A stretch of DNA of 64,000 nt from Gadus chalcogrammus (GCF_026213295.1 NC_079414.1:11472362-11536361), one strand, 5' to 3'. Shown: positions 30,201 through 40,458, counted from the first letter of the stretch. Numbers and translations are program-made. Notes: generated from the letters alone by a model not told the origin.

Positions 30201-33200
30201 CTGCAGTACACACACCAACTGTAAGATCATCAACCAGTGCAGTATCAACACTGACAGCTCCTGAACCAAACACAACAGCTGCAGGACCAATAACGACAAC
30301 TGTTTTACCAAATCAAACTTCAGGACCATCAACAACAACATTAACAAATACCGCAGGAACAACAACAACAACTGCAGGACCAACAACAGTCAATGCAGAA
30401 CCCACAACGCCAAATCCTGAACCGACAACAATTCATGGATCACGAGCTACCACTGCAGGAACCACAACGGCAACTGCTGAACCAACAACGCCAACTGCTG
30501 AAAAAACAACTCCAACTGTAGGACCAACGACTGCAGTGCCAAAACCAGCGACTACAGGACTGACAACGAGAACTGCTGAACCAACAACAATTGCTGGACC
30601 AAGAGATTCAACTACAGGCCTAATATCGACAACTGCTTTATCAACAACAACTGCAGGACCAACAACGCCAAATGCTGAAAAAACAACTCCAACTGTGGGA
30701 CCAACGACTGCAGTGCCAAAAACAGCGACTACAGGACTGACAACGAGAAGTGCTGAACCAACAACAATTGCTGGACCAAGAGCTTCAACTACAGGCCTAA
30801 TATCGACAACTGCTTTACCAACAACAACTCCAGGACCAACAACGCCAAATGCTGAAAAAACAACTCCAACTGTAGGACCAACGACTGCAGTGCCAAAAAC
30901 AGCGACTACAGGACTGACAACGAGAAGTGCTGAACCAACAACAATTGCTGGACCAAGAGCTTCAACTACAGGCCTAATATCGACAACTGCTTTACCAAAA
31001 ACAACTGCAGGACCAACAAAGCCAAATGCTGAAAAAACAACACCAACTGTAGAACCAACGACTGCAGTGCCAAAAACAACGACTACAGGACTGACGACGA
31101 GAACTGCTGAACCAACAACAATTGCTGGACGAAGAGCTTCAACTGCAGGCTCAATATCGACAACTGCTTTACCAACAACAGCTGCAGTACCAACAACAAC
31201 AACATTAACTACTACCACGGGATCCACAACAAAAACTGCTGGACCAACAATCCCAACTGCAGAACCAACAACAACTGCTGGTCCAAGAGCTAAAACTGCA
31301 GTACACACACCAACTGTAAGATCATCAACCGGTGCAGTATCAACACTGACTCCTGAACCAAAAACAACAACTGCAGGAACAATAACGACAACTGTTTTAC
31401 CAAATCAAACGGCAGGACCATCAACAACAACATTAACAAATACCGCAGGAACAACAACAACAACTGCAGGACCAACAACAGTCAATGCAGAACCCACAAC
31501 GCCAAATCATGAACCGACAACAATTCATGTATCAGGAGCTACAACTGAAGGAACCACAACGGCAACTGCTGAACCAACAACGCCAGTTGCTGAAAAAACA
31601 ACACCAACTGTAGGACCAACGACTGCAGTGCCAAAAACAGCGACTACAGGACTGACAACAAGAACTGCTGAACTAACAACAATTGCTGGACCAAGAGCTT
31701 CAACTACAGGCCTAATATTGACAACCGCTTTACCAACAACAACTGCAGGACCAACAACACCAAATGCTGAAAAAACAACTCCAACTGTAGGACCAACGAC
31801 TGCAGTGCCAAAAACAGCAACTACAGGACTGACAACGAGAAGTGCTGAACCAACAACAATTGCTGGACCAAGAGCTTCAACTGCAGGCTCAATATCGACA
31901 ACTGCTTTACCAACAACAGCTGCAGTACCAACAACAACAACATTAACTACTACCACAGGATCCACAACAAAAACTGCTGGACCAACAATCCCAACTGCTG
32001 AACCAACAACAACTGCTGGTCCAAGAGCTAAAACTGCAGTACACACACCAACTGTAAGATCATCAACCAGTGCAGTATCAACACTGACAGCTCCTGAACC
32101 AAACACAACAGCTGCAGGACCAATAACGACAACTGTTTTACCAAATCAAACGGCAGGACCATCAACAACAACATTAACAAATACCGCAGGAACAACAACA
32201 ACAACTGCAGGACCAACAACAGTCAATGCAGAACCCACAACGCCAAATCCTGAACCGACAACAATTCATGGATCACGAGCTACCACTGCAGGAACCACAA
32301 CGGCAACTGCTGAACCAACAACGCCAACTGCTGAAAAAACAACTCCAACTGTAGGACCAACGACTGCAGTGCTAAAAACAGCGACTACAGGACTGACAAC
32401 GAGAACTGCTGAACTAACAACAATTGCTGGACCAAGAGCTTCAACTACAGGCCTAATATTGACAACTGCTTTACCAACGACAACTGCAGGACCAACGACG
32501 CCAAATGCTGAAAAAATAACACCAACTGTAGGACCAACGACTGCAGTGCCAAAAACTACAAGTGCGAAAACTGCAAGAACAACGGCAGGAACAACTACTA
32601 CAACTGCTGAACTAACATCGACAACTGCAGGATCAACAACTTTTGCAGAAAAACCTGCAACCACAACTGTAGGATATACAACAACTGCAGGACAGATAAT
32701 AACTGCAGGAACCACAACGGCAACTGCTGAACCAACATCGCCAACTGCTTATAAAACAACACCAACTGTAGGACCAACGACTGCAGTGCCAAAAACAGCG
32801 ACCACAGGACTGACAACGAGAAGTGCTGAACCAACAACAATTGCTGGACCAAGAGCTTCAACTGCAGGCTCAATATCGACAACTGCTTTACCAACAACAG
32901 CTGCAGTACCAACAACAACAACATTAACTACTACCACAGGATCCACAACAAAAACTGCTGGACCAACAATCCCAACTTCTGAACCAACAACAACTGCTGG
33001 TCCAAGAGCTAAAACTGCAGTACACACACCAACTGTAAGATCATCAACCAGTGCAGTATCAACACTGACAGCTCCTGAACCAAACACAACAGCTGCAGGA
33101 CCAATAACGACAACTGTTTTACCAAATCAAACGGCAGGACCATCAACAACAACATTAACAAATACCGCAGGAACAACAACAACAACTGCAGGACCAACAA

Positions 33201-36200
33201 CAGTCAATGCAGAACCCACAACGCCAAATCCTGAACCGACAACAATTCATGGATCAGGAGCTACAACTGCAGGAACCACAACGGCAACTGCTGAACCAAC
33301 AACGCCAGTTGCTGAAAAAACAACACCAACTGTAGGACCAACGACTGCAGTGCTAAAAACAGCGACTACAGGACTGACAACGAGAACTGCTGAACTAACA
33401 ACAATTGCTGGACCAAGAGCTTCAACTACAGGCCTAATATTGACAACTGCTTTACAAACGACAACTGCAGGACCAACGACGCCAAATGCTGAAAAAATAA
33501 CTCCAACTGTAGGACCAACGACTGCAGTGCCAAAAACTACAAGTGCGAAAACTGCAAGAACAACGGCAGGAACAACTACTACAACTGCTGAAATAACATC
33601 GACAACTGCAGGATCAACAACTTTTGCAGAAAAACCTGCAACCACAACTGTAGGATATACAACAACTGCAGGACAGATAATAACTGCAGGAACCACAACG
33701 GCAACTGCTGAACCAACATCGCCAACTGCTTATAAAACAACACCAACTGTAGGACCAATGACTGCAGTGCCAAAAACAGCGACCACAGGACTGAGAACTG
33801 CTAGAACTGCTGAACCAACAACAATTGCTGGACTAAGAGCTTCAACTGCAGGCCCAATATCGACAACTGCTTTACCAACAACAACTGCAGGACCAACAAA
33901 GCCAAATGCTGAAAAAACAACACCAACTGTAGAACCAACGACTGCAGTGCCAAAAACAACGACTACAGGACTGACGACGAGAACTGCTGAACCAACAACA
34001 ATTGCTGGACGAAGAGCTTCAACTGCAGCCTCAATATTGACAACTGCTTTACCAACAACAGCTGCAGTACCAACAACAACAACATTAACTACTACCACGG
34101 GATCCACAACAAAAACTGCTGGACCAACAATCCCAACTGCTGAACCAACAATAACTACTGTTCCAAGAGCTAAAACTGCAGTACACACACCAACTGTAAG
34201 ATCATATACCAGTGCAGTATCAACACTGACAGCTCCTGAACCAAACACAACAACTGCAGGACCAATAACAACCAATGCAGAAACCACAAAGCCAAATCCT
34301 GAACCGACAACAATTCATGGATCTGGAGCTACAACTGCAGGAACCACAACAGCACCTGCAGGATCATCGACAACTGCAGTGTCAACAACGACAACTGTAG
34401 ATCCCCCTACAGAAAATAAAGGGACTATTGATTTGAGATTCAGCATGAGTCGTACGTTTATAAAAGACTACTTAGATTCAAGCTCAGCAGCCTATCAGGT
34501 GCTGGCTGCTAATGTAACAACAGAGGTGAGATAATGTTAGGAAGATTTAATTCAGTTTGAGTAATGAAAAACATTGTATTCCTGCATTTTAACATGAAAA
34601 ACATGAAACATGTTGAATATTAATTAATTGTATTTTTTATAATAGGTTAACAATGGCTTCAAACATAGTTTTCCTGGAACATATTCCGGGAGTACAATCA
34701 ACTCTTTTGCGTAAGTACAACCAATTGTATTGCATTACTTTTTGAGTAAGTACAACCAATTTTATTAAATTACTTTCATACTCTATGTTTATTAATGAAT
34801 ACCTTTAAGTATATCACATAGATGATAGCCAATCAATATGATACTGATGAAAAAGCGCACCAGCTTTGAAACTTGTTTATCCTATTTCTCATGCTTTCCT
34901 TTCATTTTTACATTTCTAGTGAGGGATCAGTCTTTGTGGACATGACGCTGATCTTCAACAAAGAATCTGCTGTTCCTACTGAAAGCCGTGTAGTGCAGGT
35001 ATTGAAGGACGCAGTGGATGATCTAATGACCTTCCTCGATGTGGACACTACAACTATTGCTGCAGGTAACGATACCAGCACAATTATAATTTTACATCAA
35101 TTGCTAGTTTAAACACTTCATTAGCAAAGCACGATGGTTGGGTTGTAAAAAGTATTGTAAAAGGTTTCATTCATCTCAATATAATATACTTAAAATATAA
35201 AACACTCACTCTGCATGACCTACCTTGGTAGGACCAACTACAACAACTTCAGGACAACCAACCACCTCAGGACCACTGACAACAACTGCAGGACCATTAA
35301 CTATTATCACGGGACCCACAACAACAATTGCAGGATCAACAACGCCAACTGCTGAACCAACAACAACTGCTGGTCAAATAGATACAACTGCAGGACAGAT
35401 AATAACTGCAGGACCAACAACGCCAACTGCTGAACCAACAACGCCAACTGCTGTAAAAACAACACCAACTGTAGGACCAATGACTGCAGTGCCAAAAACA
35501 GCGACTACAGGACTGACAACGAGAACTGCTGAACCAACAACAATTGCTGGACCAAGAGCTTCAACTGCAGGCCCAATATCGACAACTGCTTTACCAACAA
35601 CAACTGCAAGACAAACAACAACAACATTAACTACTACCACGGGATCCACAACAACACCAACTTTAGGAGCAATAATGACAACTGCTTTACCAAAACCAAC
35701 TGATGGACCAGCAACAACAACAACATTAAATGCTACCGCTGGTTCAACAACAACAACTGTAGGACCAACAACAACCAATGCAGAACCCACAACGCCAAAT
35801 CCTGAACCGACAACAATTCATGGATCTGGAGCTACAACTGCAGGAACCACAACAGCACCTGCAGGATCATCAACAACTGCAGTGTCAACAACGACAACTG
35901 TAGATCCCCCTACAGAAAATAAAGGGACTATTGATTTGAGATTCAGCATGAGTCGTACGTTTATAAAAGACTACTTAGATTCAAGCTCAGCAGCCTATCA
36001 GGTGCTGGCTGCTAATGTAACAACAGAGGTGAGATAATGTTAGGAAGATTTAATTCAGTTTGAATAATGAAAAACATTGTATTCCTGCATTTTAACATGA
36101 AAAACATGAAACATGTTGAATATTAATTAATTGTATTTTTTATAATAGGTTAACAATGGCTTCAAACATAGTTTTCCTGGAACATATTCCGGGAGTACAA

Positions 36201-39200
36201 TCAACTCTTTTGCGTAAGTACAACCAATTGTATTGCATTACTTTTTGAGTAAGTACAACCAATTTTATTAAATTACTTTCATTCTCTATGTTTATTAATG
36301 AATACCTTTAAGTATATCACATAGATGATAGCCAATCAATATGATACTGATGAAAAAGCGCAACAGCTTTGAAACTTGTTTATCCTACTTCTCATGCTTT
36401 CCTTTCATTTTTACATTTCTAGTGAGGGATCAGTCTTTGTGGACATGACGCTGATCTTCAACAAAGAATCTGCTGTTCCTACTGAAAGCCGTGTAGTGCA
36501 GGTATTGAAGGACGCAGTAGATGATCTAATGACCTTCCTCGATGTGGACAGTACAACTATTGCTGCAGGTAACGATACCAGCACAATTATAATTTTACAT
36601 CAATTTTGCTAGTTTAAACACTTCATTAGCAAAGCACGATGGTTGGGTTGTAAAAGGTATTGTAAAATGTTTCATTCATCTCAATATAATATACTTAAAA
36701 TATAAAATCACTCACTCTGCATGACCTACCTTGGTAGGACCAACTACAACAACTTCAGGACAACCAACCACTGCAGGACCACTAACAACAACTGCAGGAA
36801 CATTAACTATTATCACGGGACCCACAACAACAATTGCAGGATCAACAACGCCAACTGCTGAACCAACAACAACTGCTGGTCAAATAGCTACAACTGCAGG
36901 ACAGATAATAACTGCAGGACCAACAACGCCAACTGCTAAACCAACAACGCCAACTGCTGTAAAAACAACACCAACTGTAGGACCAATGACTGCAGTGCCA
37001 AAAACAGCGACTACAGGACTGACAACGAGAACTGCTGAACCAACAACAATTGCTGGACCAAGAGCTTCAACTACAGGCCCAATATCGACAACTGCTTTAC
37101 AAACAACAACTGCAGGACCAACAACGCCAAATGCTGAAAAAACAACACCAACTGTAGAACCAACGACTGCAGTGCCAAAAACAACGACTGCAGGACTGAC
37201 AACGAGAACTGCTGAACCATCAACAATTGCTGGACCAAGAGCTTCAACTGCAGGCCCAATATCGACAACTGCTTTACCAACAACAAATGCAAGACAAACA
37301 ACAACAACATTAACTACTACCACGGGATCCACAACAACACCACTTTTAGGAGCAATAACGACAACTGCTTTACCAAAACCAACTGATGGACCAGCAACAA
37401 CAACAACATTAAATACTACCGCGGGTTCAACAACAACAACTGTAGGACCAACAACAACCAATGCAGAACCCACAACGCCAAATCCTGAACCGACAACAAT
37501 TCATGGATCTGGAGCTACAACTGCAGGAACCACAACAGCACCTGCAGGATCATCGACAACTGCAGTGTCAACAACGACAACTGTAGATCCCCCTACAGAA
37601 AATAAAGGGACTATTGATTTGAGATTCAGCATGAGTCGTACGTTTATAAAAGACTACTTAGATTCAAGCTCAGCAGCCTATCAGGTGCTGGCTGCTAATG
37701 TAACAACAGAGGTGAGATAATGTTAGGAAGATTTATTTCAGTTTGAATAATGAAAAACATTGTATTCCTGCATTTTAACATGAAAAACATGAAACATGTT
37801 GAATATTAATTAATTTTATTTTTTATAATAGGTTAACAATGGCTTCAAACATAGTTTTCCTAGAACATATTCCGGGAGTAAAATCAACTCTTTTGCGTAA
37901 GTACAACCAATTCTATTGCATTACTTTTTGAGTAAGTACAACCAATTTTATTTAATTACTTTCATACTCTATGTTTATTGATGAATACCTTTAAGTGTAT
38001 CACATAGATGATAGCCAATCAATTTGATACTGATGAAAAAGCGCACCAGCTTTGAAACTTGTTTATCCTAATTCTCATGCTTTCCTTTAATTTTTACATT
38101 TCTAGTGAGGGATCAGTCTTTGTGGACATGACGCTGATCTTCAACAAAGAATCTGCTGTTCCTACTGAAAGCCGTGTAGTGCAGGTATTGAAGGACGCAG
38201 TAGATGATCTAATGACCTTCCTCGATGTGGACACTACAACTATTGCTGCAGGTAACTATACCATAACAATTATAATTTTACATAAATTGCTAGTTTAAAC
38301 ACTTCATTAGCAAAGCAAAATTGTTGGGTTGTAAAAAGCATTGTAAAAGGTTTCATTAATCTCAATATAATATACTTAATACATAAAATCACTCCCTCTG
38401 CATGACCTACCTTGGTAGGACCAACTACAACAACTTCAGGACAACCAACCACTGCAGGACCACTAACGACAACTGCAGGACCCTTAACCATTATCACGGG
38501 ACTCACAACAACAACTGCAGGATCAACAACGCCAACTGCTGAACCAACAACAACTGCTGGTCAAAGAGCTACAACTGCAGGACAGATAATAACTGCAGGA
38601 ACAACAACGGCAACTGCTGAACCAACAACGCCAACTGCTGTAAAAACAACACCAACTGTAGGACCAACGACTGCAGTGCCAAAAACAATGACTGCAGGAC
38701 TGACAACGAGAACTGCTGAACCATCAACTATTGCTGGACCAAGAGCTTCAACTGCAGGGTCAATATCGACAACTGATTTACCAACAACGGCTTCAGTACC
38801 AACAACAACAACATTAACTACTACCCCGGGATCCACAACAAAGACTGCAGGACCAACAATCCCAACTGCTGAACCAACAACAACTGCTGGTCCAAAAGCT
38901 ACAACTGCAGTACACACAACAACTGTAAGATCATCAACAAGTGCAGTATCATCACTGACAGCTCCTGAACCAAACACAACAATTGCTGGACCAAGAGCTA
39001 CTACCGCAGGACCCACAACAATGGCAGGACCAGCAACAACAAATGTAGGGTCAACAACCGAAGGACCAACAACAAAAAAAAATATTAGCTCCAATGTTGG
39101 ACCCACTTCTGCTATAACAGCAAGAACAGCTGGAAGAACAAGCACAATTGTTGTAACTTATACAAATTCCATTTCTTCAGCTACAACTAGAAGGTCTACA

Positions 39201-40413
39201 ACTAGCCAAGCGGGAATCATATCTACAACTGAAGGATCTACTGCTATCAGAGTAGTGCCCACATCTATGTTGAGAACCACATTTTCTACGACTACTATAG
39301 TTGGACAAACAAGTCATGCTATAGCTCCCGCAACTACCTCTTCCTCAGTCACAACGACTGTAACAGAAACTACCAAGGCCTCAGAGCCTACCGAGCCCTC
39401 TATAGAAAACGAAGGGACTATTGCTTTGAGATTCACCATGAGACGTATGTTTACAGAAGACTACTTAGATCCAAGCTCGACACCCTATCAGGAGCTGGCT
39501 GCTAATGTTACAACAGAGGTTAGATAATGTTATGAAGATTTAATTCAGTTTGAATAATGAAAAACATTGTATTCCTTTATTTTAACATGAAAAACATAAA
39601 ACATATTGAATATTAATTAATTGTATTTCTTATAATAGGTTAACAATGGCTTCAAACATATTTTTCCTGGAACATATTCCAAGAGTACAATCAACTCTTT
39701 TTCGTAAGTACAACCAATTTATTGAATTTCCTTTTCCGTAAGTACAACAATTTGTATTGAATTACTTGCATCCTCAAATTTATTAATGAATACCTTCATG
39801 AATATCAAATAGATGATAGACAATTAATATGATACTGATAAAAAAGCATTGAAACTATTTTATCCTAATTCTGGTGTTTTCGTTTAATTTTCATTCTAGT
39901 AAGGGATCTGTCATTGTGGACATGACGCTGATCTTCAACAAAGAATCTGCTGTTCCTACTGAAAGCCGTGCAGTGCAGGTGTTGAAGGATGCAATAAAAG
40001 ATCTAATCACCTTCCTCGATGTGGACACTACTACTATTGTTGCAGGTAACTAACAGTCAAATTATAATTTCACATCAATTGCTAGTTTAAACACATTAGC
40101 AAAGCAAGTTGGGTGGGTATAAAAAGTATAAAAGTATTTTAAAAGCTTTAATTCATCTCAAGATAATATACTTAAATATAAAATCATTCCCTCTGCATGG
40201 CCTACCTTGGTAGGACCAACCTCAGTAGGACCAACTACAATAACTTCAGGACAAGCAACCACTGCCGTAACCACTTCTACTCAAGGGCAAAGTACAACTG
40301 CAGGACCAACATCGAGTGACGCTACCACCTCAGGAGGACCAACTCTGAAAATGACCATCAGAACTGCTGTTTGTTTACCCATCTTCTTTATGATCATCAA
40401 AGGTCTGCTCTAA
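1..40413 (+). CDS. Giant modular PTS/SEA mucin-like gene, 5'-partial (gene overview)
   Basis: This one transcription unit covers the left 40 kb. Coding parts in order are 1-18273, 18394-18458, 18668-18813, 18982-34525, 34646-34710, 34920-35065, 35232-36028, 36149-36213, 36423-36568, 36738-37711, 37832-37896, 38106-38251, 38419-39518, 39639-39703, 39900-40045 and 40214-40413. Every intron is GT-AG and small (120, 196-209 and 166-169 nt). Phases repeat exactly: the PTS exon ends in phase 0, the 65-nt exon in phase 2 and the 146-nt exon in phase 1. The product is a Thr/Pro/Ser-rich, cysteine-free repeat protein interrupted by five SEA domains, as in cell-surface mucins with expected dense O-glycosylation. 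The N-terminus and signal peptide are outside the window. No orthologue is claimed: architecture and composition support 'mucin-like', while the gene's name cannot be recovered from low-complexity sequence. Confidence 0.85.
3194..3197 (+). other. Frame-breaking -1 A in an A-run (site 1)
   Basis: The sequence reads CCCAAAAGAAAACTGAAGG with four A where sister copies (for example 4222-4226) have five. The upstream frame reaches a stop at 3252-3254, and the repeat peptide continues in another frame. Confidence 0.85.
4602..4607 (+). other. Frame-changing +1 A in an A-run (site 2)
   Basis: GCAGAAAAAACCTGC has six A, while the duplicate at ~7520 has five. The extra base returns reading to the frame used before site 1. 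Confidence 0.85.
5860..5863 (+). other. Frame-breaking -1 A in an A-run (site 3)
   Basis: TTTTTCAGAAAACCTGC has four A, while the duplicate at ~8777 has five. The shifted frame becomes Gln-rich until it stops at 6089. Confidence 0.85.
7831..7834 (+). other. Frame-breaking -1 A in an A-run (site 4)
   Basis: GTACCAAAACAAGAACTG has four A, while the duplicate at ~4912 has five. After it the mucin frame is open without a break to the donor at 18274. Confidence 0.85.
10200..14730 (+). repeat. Diverged ~0.65-kb PTS repeats of exon A
   Basis: Older, more diverged copies of the same peptide order lie here. The marker GCTGAACTGACATCAACAAC recurs near 11888, 12541, 13192 and 13849, a spacing of about 651-657 bp (~218 residues). 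Each unit runs through AELTSTTAGP, FAEKPATT, SEPTTSTSG, GPSTKGRKTT and NARPRTTSAG words. Unlike 1-10200 the frame here has no A-run indels. Confidence 0.7.
14730..17690 (+). repeat. Third PTS repeat family of exon A (KEPTTMTTEETTAGT type)
   Basis: From about 14730 the repeat vocabulary changes to AAKEPTTMTTEETTAGTTIT, TTKRSTTAR, TAQRKTKATGP and TVERTT words. Anchors occur near 14859, 15549 and 16789. Parts of the upstream family (GPSTKGRKTTTAEL, NARPRTTSAG) are interleaved at 16070-16740, so the two families have recombined. After ~17690 the exon takes on the vocabulary of exon B (PNAEKTTPIVEPTTAVP). Confidence 0.65.
18394..18813 (+). CDS. SEA domain 1, second half (exons 18394-18458 and 18668-18813)
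   Basis: The 65-nt exon (acceptor ATAATAG|GTTAAC, donor TTTTGC|GTAAGT) encodes VNNGFKHSFPGTYSGSTINS. The 146-nt exon (acceptor TTTCTAG|TGAGGG, donor GCAG|GTAACT) encodes FAEGSVFVDMTLIF, then a helix-rich tail with VVQVLKDAVDDLITFLDVD. With the end of exon A this makes a SEA domain of ~108 residues. The segment GSVFV matches the SEA autoproteolysis signature G-S-V-V/x-V, so cleavage between Gly and Ser is expected from family knowledge. The preceding exon carries an N-V-T glycosylation sequon. Only this copy of the tail reads DDLITF; modules 2-4 read DDLMTF. Confidence 0.85.
18982..34525 (+). CDS. PTS exon B (15.5-kb mucin repeat exon) ending in the first half of SEA domain 2
   Basis: The acceptor is TTGGTAG|GACCAAC. 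The exon starts GPTTTTSGQPTTAGP and then carries repeats of TTALPTTTAGPTTPNAEKTT, PTVGPTTAVPKTATTGLT and EPTTIAGPRAST type. Occasional sequons (PNQTAGP, EPNTTTAGP) would allow N-glycosylation. The length, 15,544 nt, does not fit the phase-1-in/phase-0-out rule of the other PTS exons. Adding one base for the short A-run at 20218-20222 makes it fit exactly (2 + 5181 codons). The last ~38 codons, to the donor at 34526, are the same SEA start as in exons A, C and D. The CDS is otherwise open for more than 14 kb. Confidence 0.85.
20160..34270 (+). repeat. 177-bp (59-residue) PTS tandem repeats in ~1-kb higher-order blocks
   Basis: Adjacent units are 177 bp apart (for example GACAACTGCTTTA at 27061 and 27238). 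Runs of one to four such units alternate with a longer linker (ITTTTGSTTKTAGPTIPTAE, AVHTPTVRSSTSAVSTL, PNQTAGPSTTTLTNTAGT). Each block begins with the marker ACAATTCATGGATC (EPTTIHGSG), seen near 20882, 21973, 22714, 23806, 24787, 25879, 26860, 28240, 29332, 30427, 31519, 32260, 33241 and 34309. A segment borrowed from the exon A family (TTFAEKPATTTAGYITTAGQ) appears near 24180, 26260, 27590, 32640 and 33615. Confidence 0.8.
20218..20222 (+). other. Frame-breaking -1 A in exon B (site 5)
   Basis: GCTGAAAAACAACTCC has five A where dozens of sister repeats have six. The upstream frame stops at 20235-20237. The phase arithmetic of the exon requires exactly one more base. Confidence 0.85.
34646..35065 (+). 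CDS. SEA domain 2, second half (exons 34646-34710 and 34920-35065)
   Basis: Exon sizes (65 and 146 nt), splice sites and phases are identical to module 1. The protein is the same except for DDLMTF in place of DDLITF, and the EGSVFVD cleavage motif is intact. The flanking introns differ from module 1 at only a few positions over ~500 bp, for example TTGCATTACT for TTTTATTACT just after the 65-nt exon. This indicates very recent duplication or gene conversion. Confidence 0.85.
35232..36028 (+). CDS. PTS exon C (short) ending in the first half of SEA domain 3
   Basis: The length, 797 nt, equals 2 + 265 codons, so phase is conserved with no indel. It opens with GPTTTTSGQPTTSGP. It holds single copies of the exon B words (TAVKTTPTVGPMTAVPKT, EPTTIAGPRASTAGPIS), then TTPTLGAIMTTALPKPTDGP and the shared end NAEPTTPNPEPTTIHGSG, then TENKGTIDLRFSMSRTFIKD. 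In effect it is exon B without amplification. Confidence 0.85.
36149..36568 (+). CDS. SEA domain 3, second half (exons 36149-36213 and 36423-36568)
   Basis: Exon sizes are again 65 and 146 nt with the same phases. EGSVFVD is intact. The 146-nt exon ends DVDSTTIAAG, a single Thr-to-Ser change against modules 2 and 4. Introns match modules 1 and 2 almost base for base. Confidence 0.85.
36738..37711 (+). CDS. PTS exon D ending in the first half of SEA domain 4
   Basis: The length, 974 nt, equals 2 + 324 codons and is in phase. It is like exon C with one extra 177-bp unit (TTALQTTTAGPTTPNAEKTT then PTVEPTTAVPKTTTAGLT). The SEA start and donor GAG|GTGAGA at 37712 are conserved. Confidence 0.85.
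37832..38251 (+). CDS. SEA domain 4, second half (exons 37832-37896 and 38106-38251)
   Basis: The architecture is the same and EGSVFVD is intact. One base change in the 65-nt exon (AGTAAAATCAAC for AGTACAATCAAC) replaces Thr with Lys in the Gly-Ser-Thr-Ile stretch. The introns carry a few private changes but are still nearly identical to modules 1-3. Confidence 0.85.
38419..39518 (+). CDS. PTS exon E (most diverged) ending in the first half of SEA domain 5
   Basis: The length, 1100 nt, equals 2 + 366 codons and is in phase. The first two thirds use the familiar words. From about 39000 the sequence loses internal repetition and becomes Ser/Thr-rich, with AITARTAGRTSTIVVTYT, TTRRSTTSQAGIISTTEG and AIAPATTSSSVTTTVTET words. 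The SEA start is also diverged (TIALRFTMRRMFTEDYLDPS), and the donor is GAG|GTTAGA. Loss of repetition plus SEA divergence marks this as the module that has escaped the homogenisation of modules 1-4. Confidence 0.85.
39639..40045 (+). CDS. SEA domain 5, second half (exons 39639-39703 and 39900-40045)
   Basis: The exons have the same sizes and phases as in modules 1-4. The cleavage segment reads KGSVIVD, still a good G-S-V-x-V match. The tail reads RAVQVLKDAIKDLITFLD. The intron between the two exons is 196 nt here against 209 nt in the others, and both introns carry many more differences. Being next to the C-terminus, this is the domain whose cleavage would release most of the molecule. Confidence 0.85.
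40214..40413 (+). CDS. Terminal exon: Ser/Thr stretch and hydrophobic C-terminus
   Basis: The acceptor is TTGGTAG|GACCAAC; 2 + 65 codons are followed by TAA at 40411-40413. The exon encodes a short Ser/Thr/Gly segment (GQSTTAGPTSSDATTSGG), a basic patch (LKMTIR) and a hydrophobic end (TAVCLPIFFMIIKGLL) with nothing after it. A hydrophobic C-terminus with no cytoplasmic tail, preceded by small residues, resembles a GPI-attachment signal. A short membrane anchor is the alternative. No canonical ~21-residue transmembrane helix or EGF-like domain is encoded between SEA 5 and the stop. Confidence 0.75.
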
Positions 40414-40452
40414 AATATGTAGAACCCTGATGCATACCAGTGTACCAAAATG

Positions 40453-40458
40453 AATAAA
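40453..40458 (+). terminator. AATAAA polyadenylation signal of the mucin-like gene
   Basis: AATAAA lies 40 nt after the stop codon. T/G-rich sequence (CTTTATTCTGTGG) follows about 30 nt later, as expected for a cleavage site with a very short 3' UTR. Confidence 0.65.

Noticed and set aside
18982..34525. CRISPR-like or satellite array
   Set aside because: The repeats are coding, of 177-bp period, in frame, with splice sites at both ends, in an animal genome.
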